Source: Deltaproteobacteria bacterium (GTDB taxonomy: Bacteria > Desulfobacterota > Anaeroferrophillalia > Anaeroferrophillales > Tharpellaceae). From it: DNA of 14,510 nucleotides. The notes under the pieces were generated by a model. It was not told the origin of the DNA and did not search any database. It saw nothing but the letters and a program-made list of their open reading frames with translations. Within the stretch, counting starts at the first letter, position 1. Each line of letters begins with the position of its first letter. The stretch is taken from the NCBI GenBank assembly GCA_030640695.1, contig DAOWIX010000097.1, positions 1-14,510 of the forward strand, written 5' to 3'. Positions 6,811 through 12,491 of the stretch are shown here, one piece after another. A program made the position numbers and the translations under genes.

Positions 6811-8091
6811 TCACCGCGCCCCCTCCTTTTCCGCCAAACGCTGACGGATGGTCGCCTCATAACCATTTTCGGTCGGTCGATAGAAAGAGGACTCTATAAG
6901 TTTCTCCGGTAAGGCCTTTATCAACGCAGAATTCATGACGTCACGATGCGGATTAACATAGTCACGACCATAGCCCAACTCTTTCATAAGACCGGTCGGA
7001 GCATTACGCACCTGCAGGGGAACCGGCTGGTTACCGGTGACCTTAATCTCTTGAGCCACTCTTTTCATAGCCAGGTAAACGGCATCACTTTTAGGAGCCG
7101 TCGCCAAATAAACTGCAGCCTGATAGAGAGCCAACTCACCTTCTGGAGAGCCTAGAGTTTCATAGGCTTGACGGGCATTGATTGCCAGCTGTAGAGCCTG
7201 GGGTGCGGCATTCCCGATATCTTCACTGGCGAAACGGATCATCCGCCGAGCACAATAGAGCGGCTCTTCACCGGATTTAAGCATCCGTCCCAACCAGTAG
7301 AGTGTGGCATCGGGATTACCAGCTCGCATACTTTTAATAAAGGCCGAGATCTGGTTAAAGTGCTCCTCACCATCCCGGTCGTAGGCCAATTCACGGCCCG
7401 ACAGAAGGGGAGTAAGAGTCTCCACAGTCAGCTCGTCCCCCTCTTCAGGGGCAAAATTTATGAAGGCCATCTCCAGCAAATTTAACGCCCGCCGGGCATC
7501 GCCCTGAGCATATGCAGCAATCGCCACCAAAACCTCAGTCGTAACCTTGAAATTACGTCGATAATCAAGGGCCAGCCGAGTCGCCGCCTTTTCGAGAAGA
7601 AGTTTAATCTCGACCTCGGCCAGAGCCTCGAGAACCGCAACCCGAGCTCGGGAGAGGAGAGGGGTGATTATCGAAAAAGAGGGATTCTCGGTTGTTGCCC
7701 CCAGCAAAATGAGACAACCCTCCTCTACCGGAGCCAGCAAAAAATCCTGCTGAGCTTTGTTGAAACGGTGAATTTCATCGAGAAAAAGAACTGTGCGCCG
7801 ACCACGCTCTTGATTTTCACGACCCAGCTTGGCAATTTTACGAATATCAGCAACCCCGGCGGTAACCGCCGAAAGCTTATGAAAATCGGCCTCAACCGCA
7901 CCAGCTAAAAGGGTTGCCAGAGTTGTCTTACCACAACCCGGAGGCCCCCAGAAGATCATTGAGTCGAGATGGCCCTGAGCCAACATGCGGGCGATAAAAC
8001 CCTCTTCACTGAGCAGATGATGCTGGCCGACAAACTCTTTCAGGCTTTGCGGACGCAGACGATGGGCCAACGGCGGCAGGGATGTTTGCAA
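6811..8091 (-). CDS. rarA: replication-associated recombination protein A (AAA+ ATPase)
   Basis: RarA/MgsA (426 aa) is a clamp-loader-like AAA+ ATPase acting at stalled replication forks; relatives are yeast Mgs1 and human WRNIP1. Walker A is GPPGCGKTT (49-57), Walker B VLFLDEIHRF (101-110), sensor 1 lies in GATTENPS (131-138) and the arginine finger in LLSRAR (145-150). The C-terminal tetramerisation region is present (RMIRFASEDIGNAAP, then NAPTGLMKELGYGRDY near the end). Length is normal (E. coli 447). Translation starts at a TTG (8091) preceded at 7 nt by AAGGAG, and no in-frame ATG lies nearby. An AAGGAGGGGG at its 3' end lies 5' of uvrC but belongs to the last rarA codons. A candidate promoter is at 8115-8143. 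With uvrC it forms a genome-maintenance pair. Confidence 0.96.
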   Translation of the reverse strand: MQTSLPPLAHRLRPQSLKEFVGQHHLLSEEGFIARMLAQGHLDSMIFWGPPGCGKTTLATLLAGAVEADFHKLSAVTAGVADIRKIAKLGRENQERGRRTVLFLDEIHRFNKAQQDFLLAPVEEGCLILLGATTENPSFSIITPLLSRARVAVLEALAEVEIKLLLEKAATRLALDYRRNFKVTTEVLVAIAAYAQGDARRALNLLEMAFINFAPEEGDELTVETLTPLLSGRELAYDRDGEEHFNQISAFIKSMRAGNPDATLYWLGRMLKSGEEPLYCARRMIRFASEDIGNAAPQALQLAINARQAYETLGSPEGELALYQAAVYLATAPKSDAVYLAMKRVAQEIKVTGNQPVPLQVRNAPTGLMKELGYGRDYVNPHRDVMNSALIKALPEKLIESSFYRPTENGYEATIRQRLAEKEGAR

Positions 8092-8114
8092 TATTTACTC
8101 CTTGATTTTCTCAA

Positions 8115-8143
8115 TGAATAAGCCTATCTGCAAAGAATGTCAA
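8115..8143 (-). promoter_or_regulatory. candidate promoter of rarA-uvrC
   Basis: On the minus strand TTGACA (8143-8138), a 17-nt spacer and TATTCA (8120-8115) precede the rarA TTG start by about 24 nt. The -35 is perfect and the -10 is moderate. No LexA-type (CTGT-n8-ACAG or GAAC-n4-GTTC) box is visible, so there is no evidence of SOS control. Confidence 0.5.
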
Positions 8144-8202
8144 GTCACAGATTTGGTGCCGCATACCACTGCAAGTTGATATTTTTGTAAAAAAACCATT
8201 GT

Positions 8203-8329
8203 ATGGCTAAGCAAAAATTTTGATATACTAGAAGTAGTGATTTTGTCAGGCCCGAGACAATACATCAAGTATGTCGAGTGTCTGACAAAATCACTACGAC
8301 GCAGTAGATCGGACTTTTTGCTTAGCCAT
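8203..8329. repeat. 127-bp hairpin element with ATGGCTAAGCAAAAA ends (MITE-like)
   Basis: The ends ATGGCTAAGCAAAAA (8203-8217) and TTTTTGCTTAGCCAT (8315-8329) are exact 15-bp inverted copies. Internally GTAGTGATTTTGTCAG (8234-8249) and CTGACAAAATCACTAC (8282-8297) are exact 16-bp inverted copies, and the segments between are also mostly complementary, so each arm is about 47 nt. The 32-nt centre can pair again (GACAATAC/GTATGTC). It has no coding capacity. Copies of the end motif lie alone at 2759-2773 and, with one change, at 13273-13287, so the unit belongs to a family. No clear target-site duplication is visible. The unit fills most of the 278-nt rarA/nitroreductase gap and ends 5 bp before the nitroreductase -35 box. 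Confidence 0.8.
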
Positions 8330-8334
8330 CAAAC

Positions 8335-8363
8335 TTGACAGAAATGATCATGCAAGCTAGAAT
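8335..8363 (+). promoter_or_regulatory. promoter of the nitroreductase gene, predicting a leaderless mRNA
   Basis: TTGACA (8335-8340), exactly 17 nt, TAGAAT (8358-8363): a near-consensus sigma-70 promoter. Transcription normally starts 6-8 nt after the -10 box, at or next to 8370, which is the A of the gene's ATG. No ribosome-binding sequence exists upstream of that ATG, consistent with a leaderless transcript. The boxes are seen; the leaderless state is inference. Confidence 0.75.
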
Positions 8364-8369
8364 ACTGCC

Positions 8370-8903
8370 ATGAATAGTGAAAAGAACTGGCTTAACCAGC
8401 AGCAGCAACTGATTTATGAAAGGCGAAGTATCCGCCATTTTGACAATCGTCCACTCACAAAAGAGTTGCTCGACACCATCCTTGACGCCGGCCGCTGGGC
8501 CCCTTCAGGCCTCAACAACCAGCCCTGGCGGTTCGCTGTCATCGAAGACCCGAAACTCAAACTAAAGCTCTCTGAGCTCACCAAGTACCATCGTATCATC
8601 GAAGAGGCCCCAGCCATAATCTGTGTCTTCCTCGACAACAAGTCCCTCTACCATCGTGAAAAAGATATCCAAGGTATCGGCGCCGCCCTGCAGAATATGC
8701 TACTTATGGCTCACAGCCTTGGACTCGGCGCGGTCTGGCTTGGTGAAATCCTTAAAAATGGCGACCAGGCTTGCAAAATCCTGGAGCTAGAGCCCCGTTA
8801 TGAACTGATGGCCGTAATCGCCACGGGCTATCCGGCCTCTGAGCTAAAAAACAAAAAGATAAGCCGCAAACCTTTAGAAGAACTAATCCTGCTTCGCCGC
8901 TAG
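8370..8903 (+). CDS. nitroreductase-family FMN oxidoreductase
   Basis: A 177-residue flavoprotein of the nitroreductase superfamily, which binds FMN as a dimer and uses NAD(P)H to reduce nitro compounds, quinones or related substrates. The N-terminal FMN-phosphate motif ERRSIRHF (17-24), the SGLNNQPWRF loop (46-55) and the C-terminal flavin-contact block GLGAVWLGEI (118-127) are all present. Length is at the short end of the family (170-220), lacking a substrate-capping insert. No metal- or F420-binding motif is seen, and the physiological substrate is unknown. No Shine-Dalgarno precedes the ATG, and the promoter places the mRNA start on it. A small unrecognised gene follows after 28 nt, probably in the same transcript. 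Family certain, specific activity unknown. Confidence 0.92.
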   Translation: MNSEKNWLNQQQQLIYERRSIRHFDNRPLTKELLDTILDAGRWAPSGLNNQPWRFAVIEDPKLKLKLSELTKYHRIIEEAPAIICVFLDNKSLYHREKDIQGIGAALQNMLLMAHSLGLGAVWLGEILKNGDQACKILELEPRYELMAVIATGYPASELKNKKISRKPLEELILLRR

Positions 8904-8931
8904 AAAACTTCAAAAACCCAGGAGGGCCACC

Positions 8932-9348
8932 ATGTATGACCCACCCAGCAAAGCTCCCCCCAGCCCGGGCGACATCCCGGCAATCATGGCTTCCCAGTAC
9001 GCAGCGCCCCTGAGCCTGAGAAGACGCCACCCTAAACGCGATCGCCGTACATCAGACTCGTCACCTAGCACATCATTTTTAGATCGAAAAAAAAACCGGC
9101 CTGACTACCGTGAAATCCTCAGCATTCTCAAACAGACCTGCAAGAAGCTCAAACTCCATGAAAACAATCTCCACATCTCACTAATAGAGTTGCCAGACGG
9201 ATTCCTCCTTAAGGCCTATGACTGCTCAAGCAACCGCCAGGTCTGCCGCCAACTCACTGAACGATTTTTCCACTCCCCCGAAAAAATTGAGCGCTTGGTC
9301 AAAGAGATCATGAGTGGCACAGGACTCCTCCTTGACCTTACTATTTAG
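8932..9348 (+). CDS. unrecognised 138-residue protein with proline-rich/basic N-terminus
   Basis: I do not recognise this family. The first ~57 residues are low in order: prolines, serines and a basic run (SLRRRHPKRDRR, 28-39). Residues ~58-138 look folded, with a helix (YREILSILKQTCKKLKL), a strand pair (LHISLIELPDGFLLKAYD), a second helix (NRQVCRQLTERFF) and a last helix to GLLLDLTI. No signal peptide or membrane segment is present. The start is well supported: AGGAGG lies 6 nt before the ATG, in contrast to the SD-less nitroreductase upstream. The composition suggests an RNA-, DNA- or flagella-associated small protein, but nothing is diagnostic. Codon use resembles its neighbours, so it is probably a resident, expressed gene. 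Confidence 0.75.
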   Translation: MYDPPSKAPPSPGDIPAIMASQYAAPLSLRRRHPKRDRRTSDSSPSTSFLDRKKNRPDYREILSILKQTCKKLKLHENNLHISLIELPDGFLLKAYDCSSNRQVCRQLTERFFHSPEKIERLVKEIMSGTGLLLDLTI

Positions 9349-9396
9349 TGCGAGACCAAAAACCACCAATTCCCCGATTGAGAGCTTAACAATTTC

Positions 9397-9425
9397 TTGA
9401 CAAGATGAAACAGATAGATTAGAAG
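9397..9425 (+). promoter_or_regulatory. promoter of tRNA-Leu
   Basis: TTGACA (9397-9402), 17 nt, TAGAAG (9420-9425), followed by the GC-leaning TCCCTCGG discriminator common at stable-RNA promoters. It would start about 30 nt before the mature tRNA, leaving a short 5' leader for RNase P. Confidence 0.65.
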
Positions 9426-9461
9426 TCCCTCGGTTTCAGAAACATGAAATCACCTTATGCT

Positions 9462-9548
9462 GCCGAAGTGGTGGAACTGGTAGACACGCTATCTTGAGGG
9501 GGTAGTGGGTTAACGCCCGTGCCGGTTCGATTCCGGCCTTCGGCACCA
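9462..9548 (+). tRNA. tRNA-Leu (anticodon GAG)
   Basis: An 87-nt class II tRNA with the CCA end encoded. The acceptor stem GCCGAAG pairs with CTTCGGC (9538-9544), discriminator A, then CCA. The anticodon stem CTATC/GGTAG (9489-9493/9501-9505) encloses loop TTGAGGG with anticodon GAG (9496-9498), reading CUC and CUU. The long variable arm (TGGG...CCCG) is typical of leucine tRNAs, and the T arm GCCGG-TTCGATT-CCGGC is perfect. It is a single tRNA with its own promoter and terminator. Confidence 0.97.
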
Positions 9549-9556
9549 CACATATA

Positions 9557-9600
9557 AAAGGGGTTGTAATCTTAGCCGATTACAACCCCTTTTTGTTTTT
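9557..9600 (+). terminator. intrinsic terminator of tRNA-Leu
   Basis: GGGGTTGTAATC (9560-9571), a 6-nt loop TTAGCC and GATTACAACCCC (9578-9589) form a perfect 12-bp stem, extended by A/T pairs, followed by TTTTTGTTTTTTG. This is a strong Rho-independent terminator just downstream of the tRNA. Confidence 0.9.
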
Positions 9601-9774
9601 TGACAGATAAAAAAGTTCTATTCTCAACTATAAAAAAGCGCGCCAAAGGCCGTAATTAATCGCTCCCGAAACTGCTTCAGCCAAAAGATCGGCAACTATA
9701 AAGTCAGTAACGGGGTCACTATTTTCTATTTACACAATTCTGGCCATTAACGTCGGGTTTCCCCATTCCCCCTC
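9601..9774. other. non-coding gap after the tRNA terminator
   Basis: I see no gene, clear promoter or strong hairpin here. It lies at the 3' end of the truncated IPTL-CTERM reading frame (minus) and just past the tRNA terminator. Confidence 0.5.
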
Positions 9775-10125
9775 TTAAAAATCGCCTAACTTGCGGCGCT
9801 GGATCACCAGCAGGGAGGCGCCGGTCAAGATGGCCATGAGTATCATAAGGCCCCATTCGGAGAGGGTTGGAATCATTTCCTCCGACAGGGCGGCTCCACC
9901 CGGGTCGACGATTAATCCATCAACCCCGGTACCATCTCCGAGTTGGCCATCGGTCAGAGTAAACTCCGCATAGGCAACACTATCACCTCCGACAGCTAGC
10001 GTTCCGAAGGTGACACCGGGGAGCGTATACCACTGAGGATCGTTGACATACGGTGGCGCAGGCCCAAACTTCCTGTAGGTACTGTAGTACGGCAAATCCG
10101 ATACTCTCTGTTTGAAGAGTAGTGG
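9775..10125 (-). pseudogene. C-terminal remnant of an IPTL-CTERM, choice-of-anchor U surface protein
   Basis: The frame is open from 10125 to the stop at 9775, but no ribosome site or good start exists (the first candidate is a TTG at 10095). It has only the end of a larger exported protein: YRKFGPAP...WYTLPG and LTDGQLGDGTGVDGLIVDPGG, the wording of choice-of-anchor U domains, then the IPTL-CTERM sorting tail IPTLSEWG, a membrane helix (MILMAILTGASLLVI) and a basic end (QRRK). In intact proteins that tail directs recognition by an exosortase/archaeosortase-type enzyme at the cytoplasmic membrane. There is no signal peptide, so it could not be exported as it stands. Its head is replaced by another gene's sequence at about 10.1 kb, so it is probably dead. 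The domain call is strong. Confidence 0.8.
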
Positions 10126-10516
10126 CTATGTCGGGATCGGCACCTGGGATTCTGGCTATGAACTGGATGTTGTAGGTCAGGTTAAAGCCAGTGAAGGCTT
10201 TATTGCGGGTTCGAGTCGTGATCTCAAGCAGAATATCGAAGAATTGACCAGTGAAGATGCCTTTACAACTCTCCAGAAACTAGCTCCGGTAACTTACCAA
10301 TACAAAACCAATCAAGATGAAGGTCGCGGCGGTTTTATTGCAGAAGAGGTCGCCGTCAATGGAAGAAAAGGGTTGGGCTCAATGGATATCGTAGCCGTCC
10401 TGACCAAGGTCTTGCAAGATCAGCAACAGGTTATAAATGATCAGAAAAAAGCCCTGCAGCGGCTCGACAGCAAGCTGCAAACCCTTGAAGAAGGCATAAA
10501 CATTTGTAATTACTGA
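10112..10516 (+). pseudogene. C-terminal remnant of an S74 intramolecular-chaperone (tail-fibre-type) protein
   Basis: A 134-codon frame beginning abruptly at SSGYVGIGTWDSGYELDVVG, the linker seen inside large S74 (endosialidase chaperone) proteins. It continues through the self-cleavage region SSRDLKQNIEEL (34-45), GGFIAEEV and GLGSMDIVAVLTKVLQDQQQ, then a coiled-coil tail. The chaperone trimerises a fibre protein and cleaves itself off; it has no known role without the fibre, which is absent. No ribosome site precedes it and the only start is a TTG at 10112. Compared with the usual form I recall (IAEEVPELVA), about four residues seem missing after IAEEV (near residue 80), a possible in-frame deletion. 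The parent may be phage- or host-derived. Confidence 0.78.
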
Positions 10517-10608
10517 CAGTTCGCAAACAAATTACGATATGAGTAGATGCAGCTAAGTCCCGGTTTCAAAAAGCTATCAAGGTCTACAAATATATAAAAA
10601 ACTAAAAC

Positions 10609-10637
10609 GGGCTGTTTCCTGAGACAGGAAACAGCCC
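10609..10637. terminator. bidirectional intrinsic terminator
   Basis: GGGCTGTTTCCTG (10609-10621), loop AGA and CAGGAAACAGCCC (10625-10637) form a perfect 13-bp stem. On the plus strand ATTTGTTTGTT follows; on the minus strand GTTTTAGTTTTTTA follows. It can therefore stop transcription from the S74 remnant side and anything coming leftward past malate dehydrogenase. Confidence 0.8.
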
Positions 10638-10742
10638 ATTTGTTTGTTGCATTTACCCTTCTTGACAAAATTTTTAACGGCATAGCCTACGAGCTTGCCT
10701 TCGATTTTTTTGAACAAGGATTTATTAATCTCCCTCCCCTAT

Positions 10743-10789
10743 AAACCAACAAAGGGTACGAATTCCAAATCCGTACCCTTTGTTGGTTT
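10743..10789. terminator. stem-loop just downstream of malate dehydrogenase, probable terminator
   Basis: AAACCAACAAAGGGTACG (10743-10760) and CGTACCCTTTGTTGGTTT (10772-10789) are exact 18-bp inverted copies around an 11-nt loop. It begins 17 nt past the mdh stop codon on the minus strand. The U-run is short and mostly within the stem, so it may act as an mRNA-end stabiliser as well as, or instead of, a terminator; the stronger one at 10609-10637 would serve as backup. Confidence 0.7.
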
Positions 10790-10806
10790 GATCAACTAAA
10801 AAAAAT

Positions 10807-11799
10807 CTAGCTGTTTAAAACATCGGCCATCTCCGGTAAAATTGCCGGCAGTTCATCAATTAATTTTTTGACTGCATTTACCGAATTATCGAACATCGCC
10901 TGCTCAGTTTCATTGAGCTCGAACTCAAAAATTGCCTCAACCCCTTTGGAGCCGAGAACACAAGGCACGCCGACATAGTAGTTGTCGACCCCGAATTCAC
11001 CCTTCAGCAGGGCACAGACCGGCAGCACCCGTTTCTGATCCCGTAAAATTGCCTCAGCCATAGCAATCGCAGAAGAGGCCGGGCTGTAGAAAGCTGAACC
11101 GTTGCCAAGCAGTTTGACAACCTCACCACCAGCCATCTTGGTGCGCTCAACCATGGCGTCCATAACCTCTTGGGCTTGAGCCTGGTCTCCGCCATATTTA
11201 CGAACCAACTGTTCCATTACCGGTATCCCGTTGACATTGGCATAGCGGACAATTGGTACCATCGTATCACCATGACCACCGAGAACCATAGCATTGACGT
11301 CGCGCGCTGAGACTCCGAGTTCCCAGGCAATAAACGAACAGAAACGGTTGGAATCCAGAACCCCGGCCTGACCAATAACCCTTTCTGAGGGAAATCCGGT
11401 GACCTTCTGACATAAAGTTACCATCGCATCGAGAGGGTTGGAGATAATAATTACGAAAGCATCCGGGGCATGCTCTTTAATCCCCTCGGAGACCTGCTTC
11501 ATGATTTTTGCGTTGATCCCGAGCAGATCATCACGACTCATGCCCGGCTTGCGCGGCAGACCAGCGGTTACGATAACAATATCGGAACCGGCAATATCAG
11601 TATAACTATTGGTTCCTTTCAAATCGACATCAAACTGATCGATCCGGGCAACCTCAGCCAGGTCAAGCATCTTACCCTGCGGCAGACCCTCAACAATATC
11701 GAAAAGGACAACATCTCCAAGTTCTCTCTGGGCACACAACTGAGCCAGCACACCACCAATCTGCCCGCCACCAATCAATGAAATTTTCGCTCTCTTCAT
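10807..11799 (-). CDS. mdh: NAD-dependent malate dehydrogenase (LDH-like type)
   Basis: A 330-residue cytosolic enzyme interconverting malate and oxaloacetate with NAD in the TCA cycle, of the lactate-dehydrogenase-like, tetrameric class used by many Desulfobacterota. The Rossmann motif is IGGGQIGG (9-16) with D34 after the second strand, which favours NAD over NADP. Substrate residues are R83 in LPRKPGMSR, where lactate dehydrogenases have Gln, so malate is favoured; R89; N121; R152 and the D149/H176 proton relay (GVLDSNRF, GGHGDTMVP). I chose the ATG at 11799 because GGAGGG lies 7 nt upstream; the frame extends seven codons further to 11820, through that site. It is monocistronic, with a promoter about 110 nt upstream and stem-loops downstream. 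Confidence 0.96.
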   Translation of the reverse strand: MKRAKISLIGGGQIGGVLAQLCAQRELGDVVLFDIVEGLPQGKMLDLAEVARIDQFDVDLKGTNSYTDIAGSDIVIVTAGLPRKPGMSRDDLLGINAKIMKQVSEGIKEHAPDAFVIIISNPLDAMVTLCQKVTGFPSERVIGQAGVLDSNRFCSFIAWELGVSARDVNAMVLGGHGDTMVPIVRYANVNGIPVMEQLVRKYGGDQAQAQEVMDAMVERTKMAGGEVVKLLGNGSAFYSPASSAIAMAEAILRDQKRVLPVCALLKGEFGVDNYYVGVPCVLGSKGVEAIFEFELNETEQAMFDNSVNAVKKLIDELPAILPEMADVLNS

Positions 11800-11878
11800 C
11801 TTTAAACCCTCCACTTTCATAACTGATTAAACCCGAAAACAGCCACTGCCATTTTCAGCACAATAAACGATTTACAAA

Positions 11879-11940
11879 AGAGTATTCTGATACTCTCAGC
11901 CAGGAATGTATACAGTATGCAAAAGGCTGATGGATGTCAA
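11879..11940 (-). promoter_or_regulatory. mdh promoter with palindromic operator-like box and 5' hairpin
   Basis: On the minus strand TTGACA (11940-11935), 17 nt, TACTGT (11917-11912). The -10 lies inside a near-perfect 15-nt palindrome (11907-11921; ATAC-A-GTAT core, 6 of 7 pairs), placed as a repressor operator would be. About 10 nt into the predicted transcript, AGAGTAT/ATACTCT (11896-11890/11885-11879) makes a 7-bp hairpin at the mRNA 5' end, which could slow decay. The predicted leader is about 105 nt. The boxes are seen; regulation is inference. Confidence 0.5.
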
Positions 11941-11963
11941 GAAAAAAAACATCAATTTTTTAA

Positions 11964-11992
11964 TTGACAGAGTAAAAAGCGAACAGTAAGCT
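11964..11992 (+). promoter_or_regulatory. candidate promoter of the HD-domain/SIMPL operon
   Basis: TTGACA (11964-11969), 17 nt, TAAGCT (11987-11992). The -35 is perfect, the -10 fair. It lies back-to-back with the mdh promoter, about 25 bp apart, and would give a leader of about 70 nt before the ATG at 12071. Confidence 0.5.
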
Positions 11993-12070
11993 GAAATTCT
12001 CTGCCACCTTGATCTCTTGCCGAGTAGAGACCCCATTCAACGATCCACGAAACCTTTTTAAGGTTGCACG

Positions 12071-12472
12071 ATGAAATATATTAAAGCCCAAATCACCCGC
12101 CTCATGATTGACTATTTCGCTGACGACGACCGCCGTATAGAACATGCTTTAAATGTCCTTTTTGAGGCCGAACGACTGATGGGCGAAGAGAGCATCGCTT
12201 ACGACCATGAGATTGTAATCGCTTCCGCCCTGCTCCACGATATCGGAATCAGAGTCTCGGAAGAAAAACTGGGTTACAACAATGGTAAAACCCAGGAAGA
12301 GTATGGCCCCCCGGTAGCCGGAAAGCTTCTTGGCTTAATCTCTTTTCCGGTTGCAAAGATTAATATCGTCAAAGATATTATCGCCAATCACCACTCACCC
12401 TCACGGCACAACTATCCAGAACTTAAGCTCCTCAAAAAGGCCGACCGAATTGTCAACCAAAACGAAAAGTAA
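12071..12472 (+). CDS. small HD-domain phosphohydrolase
   Basis: A 133-residue cytosolic protein with metal-binding HD superfamily residues in order: H25 (RRIEHALNVL), H56-D57 (ALLHDIGI), H107/H108 (IIANHHSP) and the final D125 (KKADRIVN). These bind one or two divalent metals in nucleotide or nucleotide-derived phosphohydrolases. The helix before HD (IVIASALLHDIG) is typical of a small stand-alone hydrolase; it has no GYP motif, so it is not a c-di-GMP phosphodiesterase. The protein ends only eight residues after the last aspartate, shorter than common HD proteins (~160-200), but no frameshift is evident. AAGG lies about 8 nt before the ATG. The membrane-anchored SIMPL gene follows after 19 nt in the same direction. 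Its substrate cannot be read. Confidence 0.85.
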   Translation: MKYIKAQITRLMIDYFADDDRRIEHALNVLFEAERLMGEESIAYDHEIVIASALLHDIGIRVSEEKLGYNNGKTQEEYGPPVAGKLLGLISFPVAKINIVKDIIANHHSPSRHNYPELKLLKKADRIVNQNEK

Positions 12473-12491
12473 CAAGAGATAGGAGGCTGTC

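Noticed and set aside
6777..6866. Upstream start of uvrC inside rarA
   Set aside because: The extra 30 residues are basic and unlike UvrC; from 6776 the protein has the usual length and begins close to the GIY-YIG domain.
9531..10144. tRNA-Leu as an integration site for the S74/IPTL segment (att repeat)
   Set aside because: The only repeat of the tRNA 3' end downstream is an 8-base TCGGCACC at 10137-10144 that is part of the S74 coding sequence; no integrase or longer repeat is present.
10662..10690. Plus-strand promoter starting from TTGACA at 10662
   Set aside because: No -10 box at 16-18 nt and no plus-strand gene downstream before the mdh antisense region.
10807..11799. Lactate dehydrogenase instead of malate dehydrogenase
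   Set aside because: The active-site loop has Arg (LPRKPGMSR) where lactate dehydrogenases have Gln, which selects dicarboxylic substrates.
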